From contig BAAHQB010000004.1 of the NCBI GenBank assembly GCA_054601695.1, positions 1,240,001-1,304,000 of the forward strand: DNA of 64,000 bases, in the 5' to 3' direction. The translations under genes were made by a program, and so were the position numbers. This DNA is from Amorphochlora amoebiformis (lineage: Eukaryota; Cercozoa; Chlorarachniophyceae). Below, in pieces: positions 1 to 56,030 of this stretch (position 1 is the first letter of the stretch; every line of letters begins with the position of its first letter). Below the pieces are notes generated by a model. It did not search any database. It was not told the origin of the DNA and saw only the letters and a program-made list of their open reading frames with translations.

Positions 1-83
1 TATATATGTATATATATATATGTATATATATGTATGTATGTATATGTATATGTATACATCTATACATATGCATCTATATATGC

Positions 84-142
<59 letters not shown>

Positions 143-264
143 ATATATATATGCATATATATATATATATGTGGTGTGTATGTATATGTATGTATATGTA
201 ATATAATATATATATTAAACACACACACAAATGTAATATATAAAAAACACACACACACAAATAT

Positions 265-309
<45 letters not shown>

Positions 310-361
310 TATAACCATGTCTATATTTGAAACCATTAGGTTGTTCAAAACGTCAAAAGCT

Positions 362-424
<63 letters not shown>

Positions 425-619
425 CAATATAACCACCATTAGGTTGTTCAAAACGTCGAAAGCTTAAATAGTGTAGAAATCACCAATATTCTGTGGTAAT
501 ATTAATAATATCAATACCTTTACTTAGTGTCTACACTTAAATTGGGTTAGGCTTAGATTTAGGGTTAGGGTTAGGGTTAGGGTTAGGGTTAGGGTTTGAG
601 TTAGGGTTAGGGTTAGGGC

Positions 620-681
<62 letters not shown>

Positions 682-732
682 CACACGCATGTATATATAT
701 ACATATATATACACATATATATATATATATAT

Positions 733-784
<52 letters not shown>

Positions 785-962
785 ATGTTTGTATATATAT
801 ACGCACACACACATGTTTTATATGTATGTGTGTATATTGACGTATATATCTAAATTCTATATATATATATATATGTATTAAGTATACAAATATATAGTAT
901 ATATATATATATATATATATGTAGGTATATTAATGTATATATATATATATATATATATATAG
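1..962. repeat. TA-rich microsatellite with a short TTAGGG array
   Basis: Mostly (TA)n broken by TG/CA-rich dinucleotide stretches. It contains a roughly 80-bp run of TTAGGG-type repeats at 541-620. A short non-repetitive island is present twice, at about 328-362 and 436-470 (both contain TTAGGTTGTTCAAAACGTC). The second copy carries an AG acceptor and could be an upstream exon of the OPR gene, but I found no donor whose phase fits the exon at 963. No other gene is supported here. Confidence 0.7.
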
Positions 963-14191
<13,229 letters not shown>

Positions 14192-14196
14192 GAGGG

Positions 14197-14256
<60 letters not shown>

Positions 14257-14459
14257 ATATATACATATGTATATATATACCTTTATATATATATATATAT
14301 GTTACATATATAATATATATCATATAATATTATATATATATATATATATACATATATACATATATTTATAAAACATTTTATGTTTTATATATTATGATTG
14401 TTGTAGCATATATGTCACATATGTATTATTATGCATACTGAAACTGCATTCAACTGTTG

Positions 14460-14535
<76 letters not shown>

Positions 14536-15142
14536 ATATACATATATATATATATATGTAAAAATATCTTTATATATATATATATGTATATATATAATAG
14601 TTAAATATTAATTAGGCGTGTAACGGGCGTGTAGATATGTAGGTCGTGGACTCTAGAGACATGATAAGTTAGAATTTGAATTTGTAAATGATTGACGACT
14701 GACTGGATTGAATCTGGATGTACCAGTGTATATCTAGTATATGACTTTAATCTAGTTAATCTAAGTTTATTCACTAGTTGTAAAAACTGAGAATATATAT
14801 ATCATTGATGTCACGGAAAGGTATACGTAGATACTAGTATTAACTAGAGAATTGATTTTAAAATAATTTACTAGGTTAATCGGTAAGTAAGTAACTTTCC
14901 GTGACATCAATGATATATTCTCAGTTTTTATTATAACTAGTTCCATAAGGTTTCGTTTTAGATTACGTAAGTTAACCGTTAGTATAGTATTGAGATATCA
15001 CTGAGGACCAAAATTAGCACGACAGAGTCAAAATGAAATCAATTTCTCAAAGTAATGCGGAATCAAAGCAAAAAATGCGCGAAATCTGTACGTATCCTGC
15101 CTGTGCTAGGGATGTGCTCGAGCTGTGACCTCTTCCAAGTAA
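14192..15142. other. Intergenic region between convergent OPR and LHCII genes, with a long hairpin
   Basis: 14192-14590 is TA-rich. 14590-15142 is non-repetitive. It includes an inverted repeat with arms at about 14774-14820 and 14894-14940 (outer ends CTAGTTGTAAAAACTGAG and its complement), about 45 bp each and nearly perfect. The 73-bp loop is itself weakly self-complementary. No open frame or RNA gene was recognised. It sits between the 3' ends of two facing genes. Confidence 0.8.
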
Positions 15143-16135
15143 TTACGGAGTGAACTTGGTGGCGATGGCGGTGGTGAGACCGTTGACAGTAGCGGGGTCA
15201 GCGATGTGCTCAGCCCAGTTCTCGACGGGTCCCTTGCCGGTGGAGATAGCCTGGACGTAGAATCCGAGCATGGCGAACATAGCAAGACGGCCGTTCTTGA
15301 TCTCCTTAACCTTAAGCTCAGCGAAGGTATCCGGATCGTCAGCAAGACCAAGAGGGTCGAAAGCTCCACCGGGGTTGATGGCATCAAGTCCCTCACCAGC
15401 CGGACCACCGTTGACACGGTAAGCCTCAGCACCGCCCATAAGGACAACCTGGCAGGCAAGGATGGCAAGGATGGATTGAGCGTGAACAAGCGAAGGGTTT
15501 CCGAGGTAGTCAAGTCCGCCCTCAGAGAAGATCTGGGATCCGGCCTTGAACCAGACGGGCTCAGCGATGGGGACGCCAGAGTACTTGGAGAGAAGCTCCG
15601 GGGTGACGCATCCGAGTGTACCAAGCATAGCCCAACGAGCGTGGATCACCTCAGTTTCACGGTAAGCGGCGAAGGTGGTGGGATCAGCGGAAAGACCCTG
15701 GGTGTCCCATCCGTAGTCTCCCGGGAACTCACCGGTAAGGTAAGAAGGAACAGCTCCCTCGGAGAAAGGACCGAGCCAGAGAGCACGGTCAGGTCCGTAC
15801 CACTCCTGGCAGGCGGCACCGCCGATCTTCTGGCAGGTGACAGCGGTGGCGATCTCCGGGATAGTCATGCCCTGCTTCATGAGCTTGTTGGTGATCTCAC
15901 CAGTCTTAAGAAGCATGCCAGCCTTGGGGGTCTGCGAGAGAAGAGCCTTGCCCTGCTCGACGGACACCTTCTTGGAGGCAGCCGCCTGGACACCACGGAT
16001 GGCGGAGTTGACCATGGTGTTGGAGCGGACGGCGACGGCGGAAGAGACGGTCTTGGGAGAGACCGCGTAGTATCCGACACCGCAGAGAAGAAGAGCGTTG
16101 AGGGCAACGGAAGCGGCAAGACCGTACTTCTTCAT
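15143..16135 (-). CDS. Lhcb: Chlorophyll a/b-binding LHCII protein with bipartite plastid leader
   Basis: 330 residues with no visible intron. The mature part is a classic green LHCII: WYGPDR trimerisation motif (112-117), [15 protein letters not shown], and helix B with E162/H165/R167 and W168. Helix C (about 216-240) carries H218, Q230 and E237. Helix A carries E278/N281/R283. The chlorophyll ligands and the helix A/B Glu-Arg pairs are present. It harvests light for photosystem II in the thylakoid membrane. Residues 1-25 (MKKYGL..., hydrophobic [14 protein letters not shown]) look like an ER signal peptide and about 26-105 is a basic Ala/Ser-rich transit region, as expected for a secondary green plastid. 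I chose the Met at 16135 because the signal peptide starts there; an in-frame Met at 16180 adds 15 polar residues. Base composition is far more GC-rich than the surroundings, as expected of a highly expressed gene. Confidence 0.97.
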   Translation of the reverse strand: MKKYGLAASVALNALLLCGVGYYAVSPKTVSSAVAVRSNTMVNSAIRGVQAAASKKVSVEQGKALLSQTPKAGMLLKTGEITNKLMKQGMTIPEIATAVTCQKIGGAACQEWYGPDRALWLGPFSEGAVPSYLTGEFPGDYGWDTQGLSADPTTFAAYRETEVIHARWAMLGTLGCVTPELLSKYSGVPIAEPVWFKAGSQIFSEGGLDYLGNPSLVHAQSILAILACQVVLMGGAEAYRVNGGPAGEGLDAINPGGAFDPLGLADDPDTFAELKVKEIKNGRLAMFAMLGFYVQAISTGKGPVENWAEHIADPATVNGLTTAIATKFTP

Positions 16136-17043
16136 GTTGCTGGAGCGCTTGTTGGTGATGAGCTGAGTTTGCAAACACATTCAGACAATCAGATAGTGTA
16201 TATTGGTCGATGACTAGGTACAGGCAGGCCTTGACGGCTGGTAGGGAAGCAGGGCACTGGGGAATGGTTTTACTCCGTAATCCATGGCGAGGCTCGAGAT
16301 ATGACTTCACTGACTTCCAGTTTGATCGGATAGCTTAAGTTGAGCAAAAGAGGTATGGTCTGCAGCCGAAAAGATGTAAGTAGGTTTACTTTGGACGATT
16401 TCACCCAAAGGGATTTCCCAGAATTCCCTCTTTAATTGTTCGCGTGGTGTAACTCATGCGCTTTGGGCCATCCCGACGTTCCGACGACGTTCCGACGACG
16501 TCCTCCGTGCATCGCATAGGTGTGGCTCTTATGGAGGCGGGGTTAGGTAAGGTGTCACACAATCCTCGCCCACGGGCCGCTAAATTTTGGCAAATAGTTG
16601 GTGGATGCGGTGGCTTGCGGAGAACCCAGCTTTGTCGTGTTTTGACAGAAGCATGTTTCAGACAGGGAGTGGCTTTGGGTGTTCCATTGGCCGTCAGTCG
16701 GGTGTAGTTAGGGTTCTTAAGTGTAACCATGACACGTGAAGTTGATCGTAAATCGATGGGAGAAAGTTTTATTCACATGACAGCAATGATGCGGCCGAAG
16801 TTTGGTCAAATTGGCCAAATGCGGCCGAATTATCGCAAGATTGCACATGTGATAATATTCATGATGTTGTGTATTCGTGTATATTATTTTCTGAGGTATT
16901 ATACATACACACCATTACAATTACTAGTACTAGTATAACTTATCTACATGTACGAAAATTGCAATATTACATACAATTATTGTATTAAATTACAATGTAC
17001 AAGCTACATGTATAATTAAGTATACTACGTATACATATATATA

Positions 17044-17122
<79 letters not shown>

Positions 17123-17161
17123 TGTATGTTTGTATGTGTGTATAGTGTATGTAATGTGTAC

Positions 17162-17206
<45 letters not shown>

Positions 17207-17258
17207 ACATACATACTATTTTTATACATATTCTTTATATATATTTTTATATATATAC

Positions 17259-17328
<70 letters not shown>

Positions 17329-17505
17329 GTATATATTCGTCACTGAATTGTCAGAACCTCTAATAATATAAGTTGAACCCTCTAGCAATTCTTTTATCAT
17401 TATCATAGGCTTTAGTATCTAGTATATAAATATACATACATAAAAAAAAAAAATGTAGCCTACTAGCCTGGATGACAAACATATATTTTTATGTATGTAT
17501 ATACA

Positions 17506-17590
<85 letters not shown>

Positions 17591-17600
17591 AATATATATA

Positions 17601-17669
<69 letters not shown>

Positions 17670-17802
17670 CACGATCTTCCAGCCACGATAAAAATTACAC
17701 CAATATACAATATTAAACTGATATAAACAGTTACATATTCAAATTTCCTAAAAGACAACTTAGCAGCGACACAGACTGCATTATGTACCAAATCACCTAA
17801 AT
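16136..17802. other. LHCII upstream region and intergenic DNA
   Basis: 16136-17030 is non-repetitive and should hold the LHCII 5' UTR and promoter; it contains a 14-bp tandem element (CGTTCCGACGACGTTCCGACGACG type) near 16478-16502. A 109-codon open frame on the minus strand (16401-16730) has no recognisable domain and I do not call it a gene. 17030-17690 is mostly (TA)n, and 17690-17802 is probably the 3' UTR of the protease gene. Confidence 0.6.
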
Positions 17803-27423
<9,621 letters not shown>

Positions 27424-27783
27424 ACCGAGGAACACGTGTTTGTGTAAAAATATATGGATATCGAATCTAGAATATCCGGATATTGAGCCAGTTTATTCGG
27501 ATTTTCGGGAGATAGGATTACAGACTTCCCGTATAATTTGATTCCAACACTGAATATTTCGGACGTAATTTTAGATATCTTTAAATATGATTATTATATA
27601 AGGGAAAAGACACGTGCCTTACATTAGATAACAGAATAATACCTTTAGGATATCCGCATATCGTTTATTATTCGGCAACGGAAAACGACCCACCAGCCTA
27701 TCGGACTATCCGGGTGTCGCTACGCTGTCTTTTTGCATAGGGCGCCATTGATATCCTTATATTTGCGATATTCCACGAATCAA
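27424..27783. promoter_or_regulatory. Divergent promoter region between UFSP and the Cys/His protein
   Basis: 360 bp separate the UFSP start codon (27423, minus) from the next start (27784, plus). The DNA is non-repetitive and contains a CACGTG (27432-27437) and a second ACACGTGCC (about 27610). No TATA element was identified with confidence. The head-to-head arrangement makes shared regulation possible, by inference. Confidence 0.6.
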
Positions 27784-28958
27784 ATGTATCCAACCTCAGC
27801 AACCTCAGCTTCAATCGTCGACGTCGCGGCGGATATGAAGATCCAGCTTGCCCAGCATCGCGGCCTTCCCCAGGCGGCGATGATGTCCCCAGATCAATTG
27901 AAGCTCCCCATGCCGTCGGCTACCAAAATAACTTCTATGACGCCGGAACAGCTTAAGATGGTCCACTCGCCAGCGCAATCCAAAACTCCAACACAAGGTT
28001 GGTTCCTTCCCGACGATAAATGGGGTCGATTTCGGTATACCAAAGGCGCCGCGAAGAAGGGATGCATGCCGACGGGGTCTCATCCCGTTTGGTACTGTAG
28101 CAAGTGCAAGGAAGAGGGCAAGGACAGCCTTCTGCCACTATCTGAGTTCATGCCCTACGGTCCAAACTGCGGGGACCCAAATGACAAGGACACTCACAAG
28201 ATCTGGAGCCGATACATGCTGTCTGGTTGCGTATACTTATGTAAGAGGCACGCGGACCAGCATATTTCGTTCATGAAGCAGCGTCGAGAGGAGGTCGCCA
28301 AGACGAAGAAGGAAGAAATGGAGCAGGCAAGGCAAGCGGGACCTGCAGGAGCAGACTTCAAACGATATAGAGCTCCCAAGAAGATGGATTTGAGTCTGAA
28401 GAAGCTGAACAATACTCTGACCAGCGTACTCAAGAAGTTCGCCCCGAAGGCGTCGATCGCCGTACTCATGTCACACGAGGACGATCAAGGGCAGCTGGCT
28501 TCGTTTCACGTCGGAAACAATTTGGACAGCTTCTGCAGCGATGCCTACGTTCGATCTTTGTTCCTCCTTTGCGGTTCGCGGAACCCCCAAAACCAGATGA
28601 TGGTAATGAACCAAGGCCATGATCTCCTCCTCCAGCAGATGCAAAATCTGACGAAACAATACGGTCTGCTGGTTCGTCAACTCCAGAATTTCACTCGACA
28701 GCAGCAGGTCCAGAATATATCAAAGCAGTACGGGCTGATCGTGAGCCAGCTCCAAAATGTTGCGCGAAATCCTGGGGTTCTTGAAGCTTCTGTCGCTCGT
28801 CAAGCCACTGCGCAAGCAATCCAAGGAGTGCACGGGGTACCAACGATGGCAGCCTTACCGCAGGTACCAGGGATGCATGTGGGAGTCGACCCAAACAACG
28901 TTTCGATTCCCCAAACAGCCACACTCTCTGGCGCTTTCGTCCCAGACGGCTCGGGTAA

Positions 28959-29003
<45 letters not shown>

Positions 29004-29271
29004 GATAATACAACACCTATGAAATTGTGTATTTCTTTTTCTTTTTGGGTTCTACAATCTAGTATATAATTTTTTTTTTTAACACTTAGCGGTGGCCGTA
29101 GCGGAAGCGTCGAAACAGCGGGATGCAAAGGAACATAAGATTGGTCAGCCTCCTAAGGAACTTATGGTTCAGCCTAAACCTGTGGAGGCTGATAAACATA
29201 AGACTCCAGGTGACAAACGGCCTCGCGATGATTCCCAAGCAGAGAATCCGTCCAAGAGGCAGAAACCTTAA
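27784..29271 (+). CDS. Unidentified Cys/His- and Gln-rich protein with C-terminal NLS, 2 exons
   Basis: Exons 27784-28954 and 29090-29271 join in phase (S-G|CG) to give 450 residues. I do not recognise the family. Visible parts are as follows. A Pro/Met-rich N-terminus contains two similar segments ending PDQLKLPM and PEQLKMVH. A probable zinc-binding region has C105, C108, C129, C149, C153, H156 and H160. A Lys/Glu-rich helix spans 162-185. A Gln-rich coiled stretch (280-327) repeats KQYGLLVRQLQNFTR and KQYGLIVSQLQNVAR. The C-terminus (KRPRDD...KRQKP) resembles a bipartite nuclear localisation signal. A nuclear, possibly DNA-binding role is inference. The Met at 27784 is the first in frame; 27835 is an alternative. 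The single intron (135 bp) holds (TA)n and a T tract. Confidence 0.82.
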
Positions 29272-30148
29272 TCATATTAAGGCTATACAAAAGATACTAC
29301 TGATCGGAATCTAGAGGGTCTCCGACGTCGACGTATACAAAAGAAGCAGAAAAAGAGGAGTCCATCGCGATACTGCGTGCTCATAAACCAAAGTTACTTT
29401 AATGTACAGCTAGAAACTATTGAATAATAGTGAATATGTACCACAAGCACAATTATAACATGCGTGAAGTTAATTGTCAACTTAAAATTTAAAGTCAAGA
29501 TCCCCTTACATCTAGTACATACTATATAGCTCGAAATCTAGGTACTATCTAGACTATATACGTACACGTAGTACTAGACTACTACTAGTATGCGTTACGA
29601 GTAGAGATGCCGGCCCGCGGCCGCGCGCGTGCATGGCCAGTAACTTACAAACTAGATGTTATTCGGTATTGACGAGAGATTTACTCATATAAGTACTTGC
29701 AAGTACTAGGAGTAGTCAGTTAAAATATATATATAAATTCATCAAGACATCAGCATCACATTTGAATACCGTTCCATGGCCATACTAGCTAGCTAGACGA
29801 CGACTCTAGAGACTAGACCAGAATAGCTACAGAGACTAACAAGTTTTTTTCTTGAGAGTCCTGACTCCTGGGACCTGGGCTTTCTGGGCTATATATATAT
29901 ATAGATCATCTAGATATACTAGTTATATACTCTAGATACTCCACACGTAGCACATGCTAGTATGGACCAGATGGAGTACTTGCGAGAGTTTTATGATTAG
30001 ATTCATACACACTACATATGTAAATATCGATTCCGGTGACCATCATCATTTATTGAACTTATCCCCTGACACCGTTACTAATCACCTGAGCTGCGTACTT
30101 TTTCTCCGTAATAATATCTAGTATATTATCTAGTTATCTCATATTGAC
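29272..30148. other. Non-repetitive intergenic region
   Basis: About 880 bp between the 3' ends of the Cys/His gene and the bestrophin gene. It is free of microsatellites apart from a short TA run at 29890-29901, and has a GC-rich patch (GCGGCCGCGCGCG) at 29619-29632. No open frame with coding character, RNA gene or clear regulatory element was seen. Confidence 0.6.
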
Positions 30149-41734
<11,586 letters not shown>

Positions 41735-41999
41735 GTCCGGTTTCGGAAACCGAAAAATTAAAAAAAGAAACATGTATTTTCGGTGACGAAAGTTGGAGAT
41801 TATATGTGTATATAAATACGTATATTATGTATAATATACTACATAATAATATTGGATATGTTTATATGTATGCATGCACATCTTTATGTATAGTATGATA
41901 CTAATTATTAGTGCGTATTTGTAGAAGTATAAAGTCATAATTCATATGAAAAGCATTTCTCGAGAATAGATCACATATACACAAGTATAAATAACAAAT

Positions 42000-42041
<42 letters not shown>

Positions 42042-42046
42042 TAATA

Positions 42047-42145
<99 letters not shown>

Positions 42146-42537
42146 GTTCCAGTGTACACCGAGGGATGGGCGATCCAAAGAAACAGCTGAAAATAACCGA
42201 AATGATATTCCCAGGCTCGTAACTCTGCGATTATTTTCCGGAAAAAATCGGCATCAGAACAACTCAGATCGCACTATAAACTAGACGTCAACTGAAAATA
42301 GTACACATGTTCTGTCTAACCGCCTTGGTACCCCGATAAAGCGCCCATATACTCGCATATCACACGGTCACACGACAAGAGCACATACCATTCTCCCATT
42401 CAAATCCGCCGAAAAGTTATGTTTAAAATTTAAACTTTTCTCAGAGAGTATTTATCGGCTGACTTGCCAGCACGGCGTCGACTCCAAATCTCTAGGGTTG
42501 CAGGACGTTACGGGGGCACCAAAGCGACATATCCCGC
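41735..42537. other. Region between divergent bestrophin and CLASP genes
   Basis: Non-repetitive DNA at 41735-41990 and 42150-42537 surrounds a (TA)n block (42006-42140). It probably contains both promoters and 5' UTRs. A near-palindrome (GTTTAAAATTTAAAC) lies at 42420-42434. No exon was identified. Confidence 0.6.
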
Positions 42538-46433
<3,896 letters not shown>

Positions 46434-46458
46434 AAAAAAAATATGAATATATTCATAC

Positions 46459-46521
<63 letters not shown>

Positions 46522-46589
46522 CGTGTGTGTGTGTGTGTGTTGACGTGTGTTTGTTAGCGTATGTGTGTGTGTGTGTGAGTGTAATACAT

Positions 46590-46657
<68 letters not shown>

Positions 46658-46706
46658 GTGCGTGTAAATCAAGCATCCTCTAATTTGCAAAATCCCTTGC
46701 TTTCAG
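46434..46706. repeat. TA/TG microsatellites after the CLASP stop
   Basis: (TA)n with an internal TG-rich stretch (46518-46582). A possible exon with a good acceptor follows at 46707. No gene is seen in this interval itself. Confidence 0.85.
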
Positions 46707-49736
<3,030 letters not shown>

Positions 49737-49792
49737 TAACTGTGATCGAAAAGGCACTCAAGATCTCCGATTCATCTCTCGTCTCAGCGGTA

Positions 49793-49867
<75 letters not shown>

Positions 49868-49869
49868 CA

Positions 49870-49900
<31 letters not shown>

Positions 49901-49916
49901 CGTATATACATATATG

Positions 49917-49978
<62 letters not shown>

Positions 49979-49987
49979 ATTTTAGAA

Positions 49988-50028
<41 letters not shown>

Positions 50029-50305
50029 CATATATATACATGTAGATATATTTTATTGTACATATGCATGTATACATATACATAAGAGTGCTCTATATTA
50101 TATACATACATATACTTATATATATATATACATATACATATACACATATGCATATACGTATACGTATATACAAGTGTACACACAAACGTATCATGTATAT
50201 ATTTATATTGTTTATACTTACATATATAAATGTAAATATCTATATATACACACGTATATATACAAATATATAATATATATTATATATATATATATATACA
50301 TATTA

Positions 50306-50341
<36 letters not shown>

Positions 50342-50760
50342 AGTGGTTTTGGTATACATTGGAGAATATATACACATTATAAATCAAATTATATACAATA
50401 TACACGCAAATATATATATAATATATATGTATATATATATATATGCATACATAATACTCGTATAATATTTTGCTAATCTCCCTTGTTCCTTTCCCTCTTT
50501 TTTCTCCTCTTATCTCTTTTTTCTCCTCTTTTCTCTTTTTTCTCCTCTTTTCTCTTTTTTCTCCTCTTATCTCTTTTTCCTCCTCTTATCTCTTTTTTCT
50601 CCTCTTATCTCTTTTTCCTCCTCTTATCTCTTTTTCCTCCTCTTATCTCTTTTTCCTTCTCTTATCTCTTTTTCCTCTTTTCTTTCCTCTCACCCTCTCC
50701 ATTCTGCTCTCGCTATCGCTCTAAATTTGGAATTGGATGTCTAATTAAATTTTGATTTTG

Positions 50761-50825
<65 letters not shown>

Positions 50826-50982
50826 AACTTCATTCTCATATACCCCCCATAGGATGATGTCATAAGAAAACACCTAATCTTAACCCTAATCCTAACCCAT
50901 CTTTCTCTCTTCTCTTTCCTGTTATTATTTTTTCTTTTTTTTTCCTCTTCTGTGTCCACGTGTCCCCTCTTTCTATCTTCCA

Positions 50983-51024
<42 letters not shown>

Positions 51025-51192
51025 CTCTCTCTCTCTTCTATCTCTCTCTCTCTCTCTTCTATCTCGCTCTCCTCTCTAATCTAAAATATTGAAAAAAAAA
51101 AAAACTCTTTTTTTCTATTCGTCTCGGTTTTCTCTTCCTCATCCTCATATCACCCTTCCCTACCACCCCCCCCCCCTCTCTCTCTACTCTCC

Positions 51193-51240
<48 letters not shown>

Positions 51241-51745
51241 AATCCGGGAGTTTTTCTAAGAATTCGAGGACCCAAAGAGAGAGAGAGAGAGAGAGAGAGA
51301 GACGAGACGAGACGAGACGAGAAGAGAAGGAGAGAGGGAGAACAGACGCAGAGAGGGAGATAGAGGAAGAGAGACGAGAAGAGAAGGAGAGAGGGAGAAC
51401 AGACGCAGAGAGGGAGATAGAGGAAGAGAGAGAATAAGAAATAAGCAAAGACCTCATCCAATCATATCTTTCATTTTTTTTTTCCTGGTCTAGATTAGCG
51501 AGCCCCCGTGGTGCTTTGCAGAGATAGAACGAATAGGGGGTTATATAGATCGAAAAAGGGGGTTAGAGAGAGGGAAAAAAAGAGAGATAGAGGGTGTTAG
51601 GAGAAACTGAGGAGAGAAAGAGAGAGGAAGAGAAGGAGGAGAGAGATAAGAGAGAGAGAGAGAGCGGGAGGATATTTTGTTCCGTTTTTCTCCCCGGGGG
51701 GGGGTTGCTAGAGTTATTTGTAGGTTTATTTGTATACATACATGT

Positions 51746-51815
<70 letters not shown>

Positions 51816-51924
51816 ATGTAGTTATCTATGTTTTCGTCAGACCACATATGTTTTCCTCAGAGTATATATGTCTTTGATCAGAGCATATATGTGCATGTAT
51901 ATATACGTGTAATATATTGGTACA

Positions 51925-51987
<63 letters not shown>

Positions 51988-52103
51988 AATATACGTAAAA
52001 TATGTAATATTACATATTTGATCAGAGCATAGCGGCGTCTAGTCAAGAGAAGAAGGAAGCCTCTCAGGGGCTGCCTTTGTATCTCATCAACGTTACGAAG
52101 TGA
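49737..52103 (+). CDS. Unidentified plus-strand gene, partial model (two exons)
   Basis: Exon 49737-49789 (two bases in, 0 out; [17 protein letters not shown]) and terminal exon 52026-52103 (0 in; [20 protein letters not shown] then INVTK and stop) have AG/GT borders and compatible phase, but whether they belong to the same transcript is not proven. The protein family is not recognised. A fragment of the second exon's acceptor side (TTTGATCAGAGCATA) recurs at about 51874-51888, the same kind of exon-edge copy seen in other genes here. The first exon and any exons between (islands at 50815-50870 and 51490-51540) are unresolved. Confidence 0.45.
50478..50690. repeat. 20-bp pyrimidine tandem repeat
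   Basis: Units of the type TCTTTTTCCTCCTCTTATC, about 20 bp each and about eleven copies, graded between CTTTTTTCTCCTCTTTT and CTTATCTCTTTTTCCTC variants. Confidence 0.88.
50985..51680. repeat. CT and GA tracts with a 57-bp duplication
   Basis: 50985-51075 and 51175-51240 are CT-rich on the plus strand. 51275-51440 is GA-rich, with a 57-bp direct duplication (starts at 51321 and 51378, GAAGAGAAGGAGAGAGGGAG). 51560-51665 is again purine-rich. The opposing CT and GA tracts could pair as a long imperfect hairpin. No gene seen. Confidence 0.85.
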
Positions 52104-52109
52104 TACATA

Positions 52110-52204
<95 letters not shown>

Positions 52205-52224
52205 TACGTACGTACCACTCTCCA

Positions 52225-53355
52225 CGAAAGAAGAGGCTGCAACAACATGATGTATGTATGTATGTATGTATATATGTATATAAATGTATATATGTATAAG
52301 TATGTAAATGTATGTATGTATATGTATGTAAATGTATGTATGTATATGTATGTATATGTTTGTATGTATATGTGTATATAAATGTATATATGTATATGTA
52401 TGTAAATGTATGTATGTATATGTATGTAAATGTATGTATGTATATGTATGTAAATGTATGTATGTATATGTGTATGTAAATGTATGTATGTATATGTATG
52501 TAAATGTATGTATGTATATGTGTATGTAAATGTATGTATATATATGTATGTAAATGTATGTATGTGTATATGTAGATAAATGTATATATGTATATGTATG
52601 TAAATGTATGTATGTATATGTATGTAAATGTATGTATGTATATGTATGTATATGTATGTATGTATATGTGTATGTAAATGTATGTATATGTATGTAAATG
52701 TATGCATGTTATGAACACACAGCAACATACGTCATGTATGCATATGTATGTAAATGTATGTTATATACCCCCAACAACATACATCATGTATGCATATGTA
52801 TGTAATGTATGTAAATGTATATTATGCACACACATTATGATATATGTATGTAATGTATGTAAATGTATGCATGTTATGGGCACACACATTATGATATATG
52901 TATGTAAATGTATGCATGTTATGAACACACAACGTGATATATGTATGTATATGTATGCAAATGTATACATATCATGTTATGCATGATATATGTATGTAAT
53001 GTATGTAAATGTATGCATGTTATGGGCACACAACGTGATATGTGTATGTAAATGTATGTAAATGTATGCATGTTATGAACACACATTATGATATATGTAT
53101 GTGCACAGCATGATATGTGTATGTAAATGTATGTAAATGTACGTAAATGTATGCATGTTATGAACACACTACATGATATATGTATGTGCACAACATGATA
53201 TGTGTATGTAAATGTATGTAAATGTATGCATGTTATGAATACACATTATGATATATGTATGTGCACAGCATGATATGTGTATGTAAATGTATGTAAATGT
53301 TTGTAAATGTATGCATGTTATGAATACACATTATTGTTGCAGCCTCTGTTTTTCG
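52225..53355. repeat. TGTATGTA tandem block flanked by inverted repeats
   Basis: The block (52250-53330) is built from TGTATGTAAATGTATGTATG units. In its right half these are mixed with a longer unit containing ATGCATGTTATGAACACACA and ATTATGATATATG. Its ends carry an imperfect inverted repeat of about 24 bp: CGAAAGAAGAGGCTGCAACA at 52225 and the complement of CGAAAAACAGAGGCTGCAAC at 53355. No open frame with protein character is present. Confidence 0.8.
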
Positions 53356-53394
53356 TAAAAGAGTGCTTTCTTATGTATATATATAATATTATAT

Positions 53395-53444
<50 letters not shown>

Positions 53445-53573
53445 ATATAATACTTAGATATATGTTGTATGTGTATATTTGTATTTATGCTCAACAAAAT
53501 TTCCATCTGTACTATTATTTCACACATGAGTTATGTATGCATTACATGTATATACATATATGTATATATGTAC

Positions 53574-53655
<82 letters not shown>

Positions 53656-53674
53656 ATATATGTATATATGTCAG

Positions 53675-55581
<1,907 letters not shown>

Positions 55582-55967
55582 ACCGTTGACTATTACTACT
55601 TCTAGTAGACGTATACGGTTCCTTTGATTGTCTGCATGCTGCGCCCTGACTGACCGTGATATGTATTTCCAGCCATTAAGTTATTCTAGTTAATTAATTG
55701 ATTGACGGTAAACTTACAGGGAATCCGCATCAGATAGCGTACGTATGATGTCGATTTGTAATGCAGATGATACATACATATTCAATGAATAGCTCAATCT
55801 AGTAGCCAGCAAGATCCACTACCATGACCTATGTCTAGAATGCGTAACATCTAGAATGGTAATGCGTGTCGCAGTAATCTAGGTAATAAGTACTCTGCTA
55901 GAGTATAAGTATATGCATGCTACTACTAGACTCATTGTTCAGAGCTTGATATACATACCGGACATGT

Positions 55968-56030
<63 letters not shown>

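Noticed and set aside
15206-16213. 335-codon open frame on the plus strand opposite LHCII
   Set aside because: It lies antisense to an unmistakable LHCII gene and shows no domain; its length follows from the GC-rich codon use of the real gene.
16401-16730. 109-codon open frame upstream of LHCII on the minus strand
   Set aside because: No recognisable domain, no splice support, and it overlaps the likely LHCII promoter.
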